Assembly (NCBI GenBank): GCA_009192285.1
Contig: WBVU01000019.1
Coordinates: 496,001 to 560,000, forward strand
Origin: Morchella semilibera
Taxonomy: Eukaryota; Ascomycota; Pezizomycetes; Pezizales; Morchellaceae
Length of the DNA: 64,000 bases
Direction: 5' to 3'
In this document: positions 24,239 to 34,024 of the stretch, in pieces
How positions within the stretch are numbered: the stretch's first letter is position 1
Layout: each line of letters starts with the position of its first letter
Program-made: the position numbers and the translations under genes
The notes under the pieces: generated by a model
The model's input: only the letters and a program-made list of their open reading frames with translations
Database searches by the model: none
What the model was told of the DNA's origin: nothing

Positions 24239-25618
24239 ATGCTTCGCGCAATCCCATTCCCACCACCACCCCGCTCTATGGTCCAGACCGACAGAATGAA
24301 CGGGTATCATCCACTACACACTCCATCCGCCCCTGCGGCGAATGCTCAAAAAGCACTACAACAACAGCAACCCCTTGCGACCCCCGCAACCGTAGCACGT
24401 GTCTACCGCACCTGTACCAATCTTTTCCTCACGCGGCGGCTACCCGATGCCCTAGCAACGCTCCAGCCCATCATTGCGGACTCAGTCTCTCCGCGCGTAA
24501 AGTGCTCGCGCGCGCTACGAACAAAAGTATGGAGCCTGTATTTTGCGATCCTGGACGCGGCCGCAAAGATGGGCGCTGAGGAGGGCAAGAAGGTCTGGGG
24601 CGCTGCTGAATGGAGGAAGATCCTTGCGAAGGTCCGCAGTGGTGCCGTGTGGGATGAGGCCATTGCGACATATGGAGGGGAGGGACGGGTAGATGCTGAG
24701 GTGGTGAATGCGCTGTATGTACTGCGGGAGAGAGGAAATGATTATATTGGCAGGATTTAATTACTAACGGATATTTATAGAGTAACGCTACTATTGGCAT
24801 ACTCACAGGACCAATCGATAACCCAGAAGAAGATCGAAGCCTATCTCTCTGCGGCCCCCAACACTATTGGCACAGACGACGATTCAAAAGGCATCTCGCA
24901 GCGTGTCAAGCTCGTAGAGCTCTACATCCTGCATGTCATCCCGCGAGTCGGTGACTGGGATTATGCCCGGGAATTCACACACACATCACCAGACCTCGAT
25001 GACGAACAAAAAGAGGTAATATAATCATTACCCTTTCATAGGCTAACACAGACTAACGATTATACATAGCTATTCCATGCAACCCTAAACCAGCTACAAA
25101 AAGAGGCCGAAGAGGCCGAACGCTATTCCCAGGAACTCGCCATGCGGCGCGAAGCACAATGGGAGTACGAACGTCAACAGGACCTCGCCGATGAGGCTAT
25201 TAGCGTTCACTCGCCAGCCCCCTCTGTAGCTGGGTCTCGGACCGGATCTGTAGTAGCATCAACAAGACGTACCTCCACAAACACTGCTCGCCCGCAAAGA
25301 AAGAGGAAGCCTGCTTCAGTCAACGGTCCCGCAAAAGAGGGCAAAGTTACTGCCAATAACGGCAAGGTTACGGCAACTGCCAAGTCAGACTCAAGGAACC
25401 TGTTTGCGACGACAACGGCGCTGCTAAATAGGCTCCAGGCACAAATGAACACTGCTCAGGGACGGTTTGCATTGTTGCGAACGGTCATCATGCTGGCGAT
25501 GGTCGTGTGGATGACTAGTAAGCGGAAAGTCAGGGAGAGAGTCAGGAGGCTGCTGATGTTGGCGTGGATTAAAACCACGAGGACAGTAGGCATGGGCATG
25601 AAAGTTACTTATATCTAG
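24239..25618 (+). CDS. PEX26: Peroxin 26, tail-anchored peroxisome assembly factor
   Basis: Fungal Pex26 (functional counterpart of yeast Pex15) anchors the Pex1-Pex6 AAA complex on the peroxisome membrane so that the receptor Pex5 can be recycled. Exons 24239-24714, 24781-25015 and 25070-25618 join in phase to 419 aa. The N-terminal half contains YRTCTNLFLTRRLPDALATL and TKVWSLYFAILDAA, a helical region typical of filamentous Pex26. The middle is polar and Ser/Lys-rich. A single hydrophobic segment (FALLRTVIMLAMVVWM, about residues 370-386) sits 33 residues from the end and is followed by basic residues, as in tail-anchored peroxisomal proteins. The second exon boundary is fixed by the GTATGT donor at 24715 and the TATAG acceptor at 24780. 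Confidence 0.85.
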
Positions 25619-26544
25619 GCCTAGGGCGGATAGAGAAGAGTATGTGCTTTTGTCGGGTCTGGTCTGTTCTGCTAATGGGTCGAAGTCTCGGCTAATGGGT
25701 CGAAGTCTCGAGGGTGTTAGGAGTTTTCATCCTTCCTTTATTTTTATTTTTATATCTTACTCACCCCCCCCCCAATATTTTCCTTTAGTGTGGCTCTACT
25801 TCACTTGACTTTGACTCTGGTAGTGGTTGGTTGATTGTCTTATTACTATAGCTTAGCTTTACGAGTTTATTAACGTTACCCTTTCTTTTCTCTTACTTTT
25901 GGAGTTCTTTTTAGCTGCTATTTCCAGTACATAATGTTGTTCAAATTAGGTGTACTTATTGCGCCCTCACTCGTGTTATGACGTCCGCTATCTTGTTCGT
26001 TCTAAGTACTTACATGTAGTGGAAGTGGTAATAGATGAGCTTTTAAGCCTTATCATTAGATATTATTGTGAAGCCCCCCTCTTTTTTCACTGCCAAGAAG
26101 ATCTTTCCCCACGATATCGTGCGGGCCAATCACAGGTTACCAGGTAAAACCAAACACACCATTCCCACCCTGGGAGAGGTCTGAAAAGTCAATCTCATCA
26201 CCTTACGTCTATGATGTCATATCCTCTGCGTAGCTCAACCTAGCCCCCCCAATAAACCGCAACTTATAAGCCCCTTTTATCAACACCATCACGCAGCGCG
26301 GTCCAGTTGCGAACTCGCATACAGCATCCGGAATATTCCCTCTCACGTGACAGAACCTTGGCACAGCCCCGACGCAACGCAGCTTGGAAGATTTTCGACC
26401 GCAACCACCTCCCTTCCTCCCTATCTACAACCCACCCACCAACCAGCCCCACGAAACCCCCACCATCTAAGATTCTGGCCGATCTGATACAGCCTAACAA
26501 GCTACCGCCTACCAACCCAAACAGCTACCAGCTACCAGCTCGCA
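25619..26544. other. Intergenic, PEX26 to SGF73
   Basis: About 0.9 kb. It starts with a 17-bp direct repeat (GGTCGAAGTCTCG core) around 25675-25710, then T-rich 3' sequence with a C-run at 25765-25775. One TACATGTA lies at 26021-26028. The last 250 bases are a CA-rich leader for SGF73. No supported gene. Confidence 0.5.
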
Positions 26545-27940
26545 ATGACGCGCTCCAGCGACGCGGTCCTAAAGCTCTTTAGCGATCAAGAGCGCACAGC
26601 AACGGGTATCAAGCTCAAGAACCCAAAGAAAATCGGGAAAACCCATCAAAACTGGAAGAAACGCGCCGAAGAGCTGGAACAGCAAGGTACATGACATATA
26701 TACCCATCTATGCCCCCAAATACACTCCGGCCCCCCCACAATGCACAATTCTGGCTAACCCATCTATAGATGCTACTCCCTCCGCAAAATCTCCCGGGAT
26801 TACTCAACTAGATGACCAGGACCTTCTTACCTTCCCCACCCTCCGCCCGCTCGAAGATAATCCGGAATACGGCCTCTGCCGTGTCTGCAAGAAGCCCGTC
26901 ATCAAGAGTGTCGCATCACAGCATCTCAAGGCCTGTCAAAAGGCGAAGAATGACAAGGCAAAGGAGCGCAAGAAAGCTAAGGAGGCCGCAGCGAGAGAGG
27001 AGGGTCGCAAGGATACCGGCGGCGGCGGCGGCGATGATGAAGGAAGCGTAGTTGGTGATCTTCCGCCGCCGCCTCAGGCAACACAAAAGAAGGGGGCCAA
27101 GAAAATGGCGAAGAAGGAGGGGGATGGGGCTAAGAGCAAGAAGAGAAAGGCTGATGGTGTGTTTATATATTCTGGTTGGGTTAGGGTTATGGGTTGGATA
27201 CTGATGTGCGGGATTGTGCAGAACCGAAACTGCCAAAGGAACCAAAGGCCAAGAAGAAGAAGGAGAAGCCGGCAAAGACAGAAAAGCCAAAGGGTATCAG
27301 TTATACCCTACTATATTATCACAGAATCATCCAAAACTAATCCCCCACGCAGCCCCTGTCGACGTCGAAAAGCAATGCGGTGTACAGCTCCCGAACGGCG
27401 CTCTCTGCGCCCGTTCCTTAACGTGTAAATCTCATTCTATGGGCGCTAAGCGTTCTGTCCTCGGCCGTTCCCAGCCATACGACGTTCTCCTTGCTGCCTA
27501 CCAGAAAAAGAACCAAGCCAAACAACAGAGTCCGTCTCCCATGCCACCCCTCACCCTTTCACTACTAACCTTTATATATAGAAGCGGCAATCAACGCCGG
27601 TGCCCCCCCACCTGATGAGATTGAAGCCAATGCCATCCCCGTTGACTCCGACGAAGAAACCGAGCTCGTCATGGCTGCGGTGGCACGTTCATGCCCACAG
27701 CCAATCGAACGTCATATCCTCGTCCCCGTCAAGAGAAAGTACCAATATGTTCGCATGCGTGAGATGCTCGCTGGAGCGCTCAGGCCCCTCGGGTTTAACA
27801 ATACCAATGGGGACGGTGGCGGGCTTTTTGGCGGTGGCGGCACTCCTCAAGCAGTGGCTGCTGGACAGCAGCCGCCGAGAGGATTTCCGCCCGGTGCCGG
27901 ACTGCAGAGGAAGGGAAGTGTGAATATGGGCGGGGCTTAG
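26545..27940 (+). CDS. SGF73: SAGA complex subunit Sgf73 (SCA7 domain)
   Basis: Sgf73, the fungal relative of human ataxin-7, tethers the histone H2B deubiquitinating module (Ubp8, Sgf11, Sus1) to SAGA. Five exons, 26545-26686, 26770-27156, 27222-27293, 27353-27529 and 27582-27940, give 378 aa with phases intact. An early zinc-binding stretch, [12 protein letters not shown] with a downstream His (SQHLKAC), matches the Ataxin-7 ZnF1 region. A lysine-rich linker follows. The SCA7 domain reads [20 protein letters not shown] then [20 protein letters not shown], with the Cys/His spacing expected. The C-terminus is Gly/Pro-rich. Exon 3 is only 72 nt and encodes mainly Lys. The GTCCGT donor of intron 4 is weak but restores phase. 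Confidence 0.92.
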
Positions 27941-29147
27941 ACATGGGAAGGTATTGTGGCATTGCCTTCTCCTCCGTCTCTTCATGCATTTGTGTGTAGC
28001 CTTGTTTCTTTGGCGGAGGGGTTGTGTTTCCCTTTATATGAGTTTCATCTTTATTATACTTATGGCATGGTTATGATCTGGGATTGGGGGGTTTGGGCGT
28101 TCTATATCATTTTCTTCTTTTTCACTTTTTTTCCTTTTTACTTCCGTTCCCCTTTTTCCTTCCATCTCAGCACTTCTCTTTTGTTTCTCTGCGTGGCATT
28201 TTTTTTTTCGTGTTTGTGGGCAGGGTCTCATTTCGTTCCTTTTTTTATTATCTGTATAATCTTCTTTTTGGGGAGGGCTTTTTTTTTTTTTTTTTTGCTG
28301 TTTATATATCAACTACAGCCGGCGTGTAAGTGAAGGTACTGCTACTGCTACACTACTACTACCCGTATCATAAATATTATAAAGAGGTTACTAGAGGGGA
28401 TCTGGCTCGCGGTGGAGGGTTGTGATATAACATGTATGTACTTACTTTACTTGCATCTACATGTAGCTACACGATAATGAATACTGCATGTACATATAGT
28501 AGTGGTAATACCAGATTGTTTTTGATACTCGCAGTAATAATAATAATAATAGTATACCACCCGTGATATTACCACATGCATACACAGTAGCGGGCTAGTG
28601 TAGCAATTTATTACACTTTCTGAGGTGCATGATTGGCCCTCACATCTTACAGGGCACAGGGGTACATACATGAATCCCAGCCTCCCTCCCTGCCTGAAAG
28701 TGCAGCTTTTGGGGCGACCACCAACCCCCCGCCTACGTAGTTCAAGTAACCAACCCTACATAGAGTATGGTCCAAACCTTATTTCCACGATCGACTAATT
28801 GGCTGTCCCCGACTCTCGATCCATTGGGTCACAGCACTACAACAACCTTCACATCACGAAAAAAAAAAAAGACATGTAGATGGGGGGGCCACTGCACTGG
28901 AGGTTCTTCTCCCTCGCTCGTATATAGGTTAGGTAGCTATTGATTGCCCAGCAACAACAACACACACACACAGAGAGACAAGAAAAAAAACACGCACAAA
29001 AAAAAAACACCAAACACTCCTCATCAACGTCATTACTAGTTATATAAAAAAAAAAAAGTAAAAAAAAATAGGGCCCCCATCCCAGCCAGTGCAGTGCACC
29101 ACCAGATATGAAAACGTCCCCCCGGGACGGGCAGGTGTGGTGGGTAT
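27941..29147. other. Intergenic, converging SGF73 and MOZART1
   Basis: 1.2 kb between two 3' ends. T-rich 3' sequence with T9 and T19 runs lies at 28100-28310. One exact TACATGTA is at 28458-28465, with ACATGTATGTA near 28430. A (TAA)n microsatellite is at about 28536-28553, and A-rich tracts lie at 28858-29075. Open frames here consist of poly-Phe or poly-Lys and I do not accept them as genes. Confidence 0.5.
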
Positions 29148-29574
29148 CTAACCGTCCACATCCATCGCCTCGGGCATGTCCCTGAGGCTCTCGCTCTCCG
29201 CGCCTAAGCTCTTTGATCACAGTCTACCGCACTGTCAGCCCCCCATCTTTCGAAGCCATATATATATATAAGGTAAAAATTAAACCACGGGGGGAGGAAT
29301 CACCCACAGCCAGCGCCTCCGGATTGACCCCGTTCTCCACGAGCGAGACACACAGCGAGAGCGCGTTCCTGTCCAGATGTGTATTCTACCGTTCCACCCA
29401 CCCGCAATTAGCGCCCTGTGTGCATGTGTGCATGTAGGGGGGGGGCAACTTACGAGCAGCGTCGAGATCTCGTGCAGGATGTCGACGACCTCCCTTGCCG
29501 CCTGCTGGCGCTTCGACGGTGCGCGCTGCTGCTCCGCGGCGGGTGGTGGCAGGGGCGGATGCGGACGCGGACAT
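29148..29574 (-). CDS. MOZART1-like gamma-tubulin ring complex protein
   Basis: MOZART1 (Mzt1/Tam4) is a small protein that binds the N-termini of gamma-tubulin complex proteins and recruits them to spindle pole bodies. I read three exons: 29574-29454, 29385-29308 and 29223-29148. The core reads [16 protein letters not shown], then [20 protein letters not shown] and NPEALATVIKELR, which matches the family throughout. The C-terminus would be MPEAMDVDG. Two single-base frame breaks are needed, one after the Met-Ser-rich start (about 29533-29543) and one after VIKELR (about 29197-29204). Both lie in CGCGGAG sequence and both shift by one extra base. The corrected length is about 90 aa, normal for MOZART1. 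An alternative upstream ATG at 29718 exists but would add a long low-complexity extension. Confidence 0.8.
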
Positions 29575-30469
29575 TCGGAGCTTCTTTGGCGGCGGGCCGA
29601 GCTTGAATGTTTTTTGGGATTGGGGTTGGAGCTGTGGGGGGGAGGGCGTGGGCGTGCGGTAGTGGATGTTGTGGTTGCGGGGTGGCGTGGTGGTTCGTGG
29701 TGGGAAGATGGTCGCCATTGGGGAGTAGGGTAGGGGTAATGAGAAAAAAGCCGATAATGGTAGTGATAAATACGCAGCTGGCTAGCAGTGCAGTAGTTTG
29801 AGAATAAAGGAATAGAATAAAAGAATAATAAAAAGAACTATTAAGAGTAGGTGGGGATTTGATAGCTATGTATGTACGTAGCTAGCTACTCGGACAAACA
29901 AAAAACAACCAAACCGGCACAAGCAGAGGAACAGGAACAGGAACAAGACACAACCTATGAGCGAGGAGGAGGGGGATGGGGTTATTATATTAAAAAGAGC
30001 CGCCGCGCATGGACGCGGGAGTACCACTCTACATAGGCAGGAGAGAGGGGAGGGGAGGGGGGAAGGTCTTTAAATAACTCTCAAGACCCTCCCCCCCTCC
30101 CCATCTCCACTCCCCTTCATAAACTACATACAATTGGGGGGGTTGTGTGGTTGGAGGGCACAGCTGCTGCTGCTGCTGCTGCATCGCAAACCGCCGTCGA
30201 AACGGTTCACGAGACTCCCGGAACATCTCTCTGTCTGTCGGTCTGTCGGTCTGTCTGTGTGTTGCGAGACATTCTGTGTGGCAGCACGCATTGGGCAGCT
30301 TTAGCGCCTGCCTCCCTCCGTCCCTCGTTCCCTCGTTCCCTCTTTCCCTCTTATCCACAATCCCTTCGCCCATGTTGGTTTACAAATACAAATACCCACA
30401 TGTACTTATCTATAATATACACACACTTCATATACACTATACTAATTGTTTATTTCTTACGGAGAGCTA
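29575..30469. other. Intergenic, MOZART1 to KAS
   Basis: About 0.9 kb. Probable MOZART1 promoter (purine-rich on the plus strand to 30060), a (CTG)n run at 30165-30182, a TCTG/TCGG microsatellite at 30228-30256, and CT-rich sequence at 30305-30355. No supported gene. Confidence 0.5.
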
Positions 30470-32320
30470 CTAATATACACGGCTGTCTCCCAGCTTCGAG
30501 AAGCAGAGACTCGCATTCGTGCCCCCAAAGCCAAAGCTGTTTGAGATGGCCACATTCACCGTTTTGCGCTGGGCAACGTTGGGCACGTAGTTGCAGTCAA
30601 ACTCCGAGGAGACTTCTGCGTCCGGGTCCTCGCCCGGATTGCCGGGGCGCGCAAGGTTGAGCGTCGGCGGGAGGATGTCCTGTTTCAATCATATCAGCCC
30701 AAGCTCTCTCTCTCTCTTTTATGAAAGCAGAACAGAATAGATATCATAGTAGGAATAAATAAATAAATAAATAAAATACAAATAAACAAATAATAATAAC
30801 AAAGGGAACACACCTCATGCACCGCCAGAATCGTAAAGATGGCCTCGACCGCCCCCGCCGCACCCAACAGATGCCCCGTCGCCCCCTTGGTGCTCGACAC
30901 ACACACCTCCCTCGCACTACCCCACCCCTCCACCCCGAGCATCAGCTCCCTCACCGCTCTATTCTCCGCCGCATCGCCCAGCACCGTCCCCGTCGCATGC
31001 GCATTCACATAGTCGACGTCCCCGGGCCTGACGCCCGCCTGCCTCAAGCCCTTCCGCATCGCCATCAGCGCGCCTCTCCCGCTCGCCGGCGGCGCCGTTA
31101 TATGGTGAGCGTCCGCGCTCACCCCGTACCCGCGCACCTCCGCGTACACCTTTGCGCCGCGGCGCATTGCGTGCTCGAGCTCCTCGAGCACGACGATGCC
31201 CGCGCCCTCTCCGATCACGAAGCCGGCGCGGTCGCGGTCGAAGGGACGGGAGGCCGAGGGGGGGTCGTGGTTCCAGGCGGTCACGAGGGACTTGACCCGG
31301 CTGAAGCCCGAGAGGGCGAGGGGGTGGATGCAGGATTCGGAGCCGCCGGCGAGCATGATGTTTGCGTCGCCGTGCTGGATGAAGCGGGCGGCGTCGCCAA
31401 TTGAGTGTGCGCCGGTTGTGCAGGCGGTCGAGACGGCGTGGTTGGGGCCCTGGAGGAGTCAATTGTTTGTAGAGGGGGAGAGGGGGGGGGGTAGTCGTAC
31501 TAGGAAACCGTAGCGCATGCTGACGTGCCCGGCGGCAAGGTTTATGAGAAGGCGGGGGATAAATATCGGCGGGACCTTCTTGTAGCCCTGTAGTTCCCCC
31601 CCTCGTAGTGTCAATGATATTCCCACCCACAAAACCCGAAACCTAACCTAACCCACTCCACATCCCCAAACCAATAATTCCAAAGAAAGAAGATAGAACT
31701 CACCCCAGCCGCATAACTGAGCGCCGCATTATACACATCGTCCAGTGAGCCAATGCCGGAGCCTATACACACACCCTTCCCTTCCCCAACTCCCATTAGC
31801 CCACTCCCCCGCTATCCCGCCCGCGCCCTCCCCCCTCACCATGACCTAACAAACCGGGGGGGGGGGGGCAAACATACCGCCATGCCCCTCTCCTCCTCAC
31901 TCTCCGGCCTCCACCCCGCATCTCCCAACGCCTCCTCCGCCGCCGCAACCGCATACTGCGTAAACGTCGCCATCTTTGCCCTCTCCTGCCCACCCCCACC
32001 ATTAGCCCCTTCCCCTCACACCCGCCCCAGATAGACAGGAACCCACCGCGCCCGAAACCCACGTCCCCGCCTCCGCCTCCCACCCAGGCACCAGCGCCGC
32101 CACCTGGCTCGGGATCTCCGTGGTGCCGCCCACCACAGCGCCGAACCGGCCGCGGATGGAGACGACGCCGCTGCGGCCCGCAAGAAGGTTTGTCCATGAG
32201 CGCTTGACGCCTGTGCGCGGTTTTGTTAGCTCTTGTAATTGGGGGGGGGGGGGGCAGGAGGAGAGGACCGATGCCGAGGGGGGTCACGGCGCCGAGGCCG
32301 GTTACTACTACGCGCCGCAT
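30470..32320 (-). CDS. CEM1: Mitochondrial beta-ketoacyl-ACP synthase (type II FAS)
   Basis: This condensing enzyme extends acyl-ACP in mitochondrial type II fatty acid synthesis, the pathway that feeds lipoic acid formation. Seven exons on the minus strand (32320-32269, 32210-32047, 31985-31878, 31775-31704, 31587-31501, 31449-30814, 30679-30470) give 442 aa in phase. The start [16 protein letters not shown] is the classic KAS N-terminus. The active-site Cys is in [20 protein letters not shown]. The two catalytic His residues are in [18 protein letters not shown] and [18 protein letters not shown]. The C-terminal loop is [14 protein letters not shown]. The protein starts directly at the catalytic domain, so the mitochondrial targeting peptide is minimal or on an exon I missed. 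Introns 1, 3 and 5 carry C-runs of 14, 13 and 10 nt on the coding strand just after the donor. Confidence 0.93.
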
Positions 32321-32969
32321 TTCGTGTGTTGTGGGGGGTGGTTATCTAGGTATTCTCTTATCACTGAATTGGAAGGGTGATGTGATAGGTAATTAGTGGT
32401 GCATGGATCGATGGGATCCGGCCCTGCCCCGGTTCATCGTGGGGTACTGCTGCAGGGTGAGGTTTGATATTGTTATTATTATTATTATTATCACTATATT
32501 AGCTTTTCTGTGGGATGATAATATTCAAGAGACGAGTGCTCTAGGTGTTTTTCTTTTTCTTTTCTCCTATCTATGGCTGAGGTCCGGGTTTATGATCTCG
32601 ACGGAGCTCTTTCTTTGGCTGGTTGACGCACCAAACCCCCACACCGATCACTCGCATCACAGGGCCGCACTCGGCTGAAGGAAGAGCTGACTTTTTCATG
32701 ACTAAAAACGCAAAACATTCTCATTTAATGCAACTAACAGAACTAGCTATAAACTAGGAAACCGCAAATCTTTTCAATAAAAAAAAAACCGCCAACAAAA
32801 AAAAAAAATCAAAAACTCAAAACCGGATATCTTGATCCAACCTCAATCTCCTCCAAAAGCAACAAATCGCAAACAAAGCCAGTAAAATATCTCTCCTCCG
32901 TCTATAATCTTCAAGACATAGCTCCTTTCGCGCAAATAACCTTAAAATCCAAATCCAAGAAAGAAAAAT
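32321..32969. other. Intergenic, upstream of KAS
   Basis: 650 bases with no supported gene. A TTA/TTG repeat lies at 32468-32491 and A-runs at 32776-32810. Probable promoter of the KAS gene on the minus strand. Confidence 0.45.
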
Positions 32970-33310
32970 CACACGTAAATACCCAACCTCCACAGCCCAT
33001 ATCCTCATAACCAAACAAAAGAGAGAAGAGATTCTCCATCCTTCCAAAAAAAAAAGTGATAACCTGAAACCCAAGTCCACACGTAGGCACCCAACCTCCG
33101 CAGCCCATATTCTCATAACCAAACAAAAGAGAGAAGAGATTCTCCATCCTTCCAAAAAAAAAAAAGGTGATAACCTGAAACCCAAGTCCACACATAGACA
33201 CCCAACCTCCACAGCCCATATCCTCATAACCAAGAGAGAAGAGATTCTCCATCCTTCCAAAAAAAAAAAAGTGATAACCTGAAACCCAAGTCCACACGTA
33301 GACACTCTCC
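32970..33310. repeat. Tandem repeat, period about 104-111 bp
   Basis: Three full copies and one partial copy of a roughly 108-bp unit lie head to tail. The shared word CACACGTA (or CACACATA) recurs at 32970, 33078, 33189 and 33293. Each unit carries CCCAACCTCCRCAGCCCATA, then AGAGAGAAGAGATTCTCCAT, then CCTTCC followed by an A10-A12 run and GTGATAACCTGAAACCC. Copies differ mainly in the A-run length and in a CCAAACAAAAG segment lost from the third copy. On the minus strand the array reads as an open frame with poly-Phe, which I treat as a by-product of the repeat. Confidence 0.85.
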
Positions 33311-33576
33311 AACTTCCCAGTCCATACCACCAAAGATGACCATCACAATCAAACACAAGAGAGAAGGGATTCTAACCCCCCACCAATCATGCGCCTGTGA
33401 CATTCAATATGAGGTGCTGTCCCGTGGGGAGGGGGGGATTACTAGTCCTCCCCTCCCAGCACTTGTACAAATATAACCAACGAACAATAGTAGAGCCCCC
33501 CCCCTCCCCCGGGGGGACTAAACCTATACAATAAATAAACGGAAATGGAAAGGCAATAGATGGTGTAAATACCCTA

Positions 33577-33832
33577 TGACGTTTGGCGTGTGACCGAGTA
33601 ATAGGAGCCAGGCATCGCCGGCGCGATGAGCGTGTTTGAAACACAGTACAACTATCTACTAGTAGCTTAGAGATATCGAATGGTAAAATTAAAAATCTTA
33701 ATTTTACCGTTAGATATCTCTAACTTTACTTTTGTAATACTACTAGCAGATAGTTGTATGTACTGTGTTTCAAACACGCTCATCGCGCCGGCGATGCCTG
33801 GCTCCTATTACTCGGTCACACGCCAAACGTCA
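33577..33832. repeat. 256-bp foldback palindrome (MITE-like)
   Basis: The two ends are inverted copies. The outer 73 bp, from TGACGTTTGGCGTGTGACCG inward to AACACAGTAC, match perfectly. The match continues inward imperfectly through CTACTAG(T/C)AG, AGAGATATC and GGTAAAATTAA to a centre near 33,700. The right arm carries about 20 extra bases (around 33724-33743) absent from the left. Outside the perfect part, GGTGTAAATA on the left and TATTCACACC on the right may be a degraded extension. I see no clear target-site duplication and no coding capacity. It could be a foldback or MITE-type element or an assembly inversion. Confidence 0.85.
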
Positions 33833-33903
33833 CAACCTATTCACACCAACCTATTAGCACCAACCAAAGAAAGAAAAGAATATAAAAAAAGGGGTGGTGG
33901 TCG

Positions 33904-33989
33904 AAAGCGTCAACCAGAAGAAAAAAGGGTACGCAGGCGATAAAATGATGATTATATCGTGCGATCCTTTTTTCTCTGGTTAGCGCTTT
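33904..33989. repeat. Imperfect inverted repeat
   Basis: AAAGCGTCAACCAGAAG plus A-run (33904-33929) pairs imperfectly with the inverted copy ending CTGGTTAGCGCTTT (33964-33989), about 26-bp arms with a 34-bp loop. A second short inverted pair, ACGCAGGC (33930-33937) and GCCTGCGT (33992-33999), interlocks with it. It sits just past the end of the DUF4238 gene and could be a 3' hairpin or a relic of a small element. Confidence 0.6.
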
Positions 33990-34024
33990 GGGCCTGCGTT
34001 TTCAAAAAACAAATCCGTTTTATC

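Noticed and set aside
28034-28333. Three overlapping frames of about 80-125 codons rich in Phe or Lys
   Set aside because: T-rich 3' flank of SGF73, open by composition only on both strands.
30817-31630. Long Arg/Pro/His-rich frames on both strands across 30.8-31.6 kb
   Set aside because: Shadows of the GC-rich KAS exon 6; the real frame has full catalytic motifs.
32817-33356. Open frames of 140-180 codons with repeated LEGWRISSLF/VITFFF text on the minus strand
   Set aside because: They are the translation of the 108-bp tandem repeat. Poly-Phe is the A-run read on the other strand, two frames are open at once and there is no start context or known motif.
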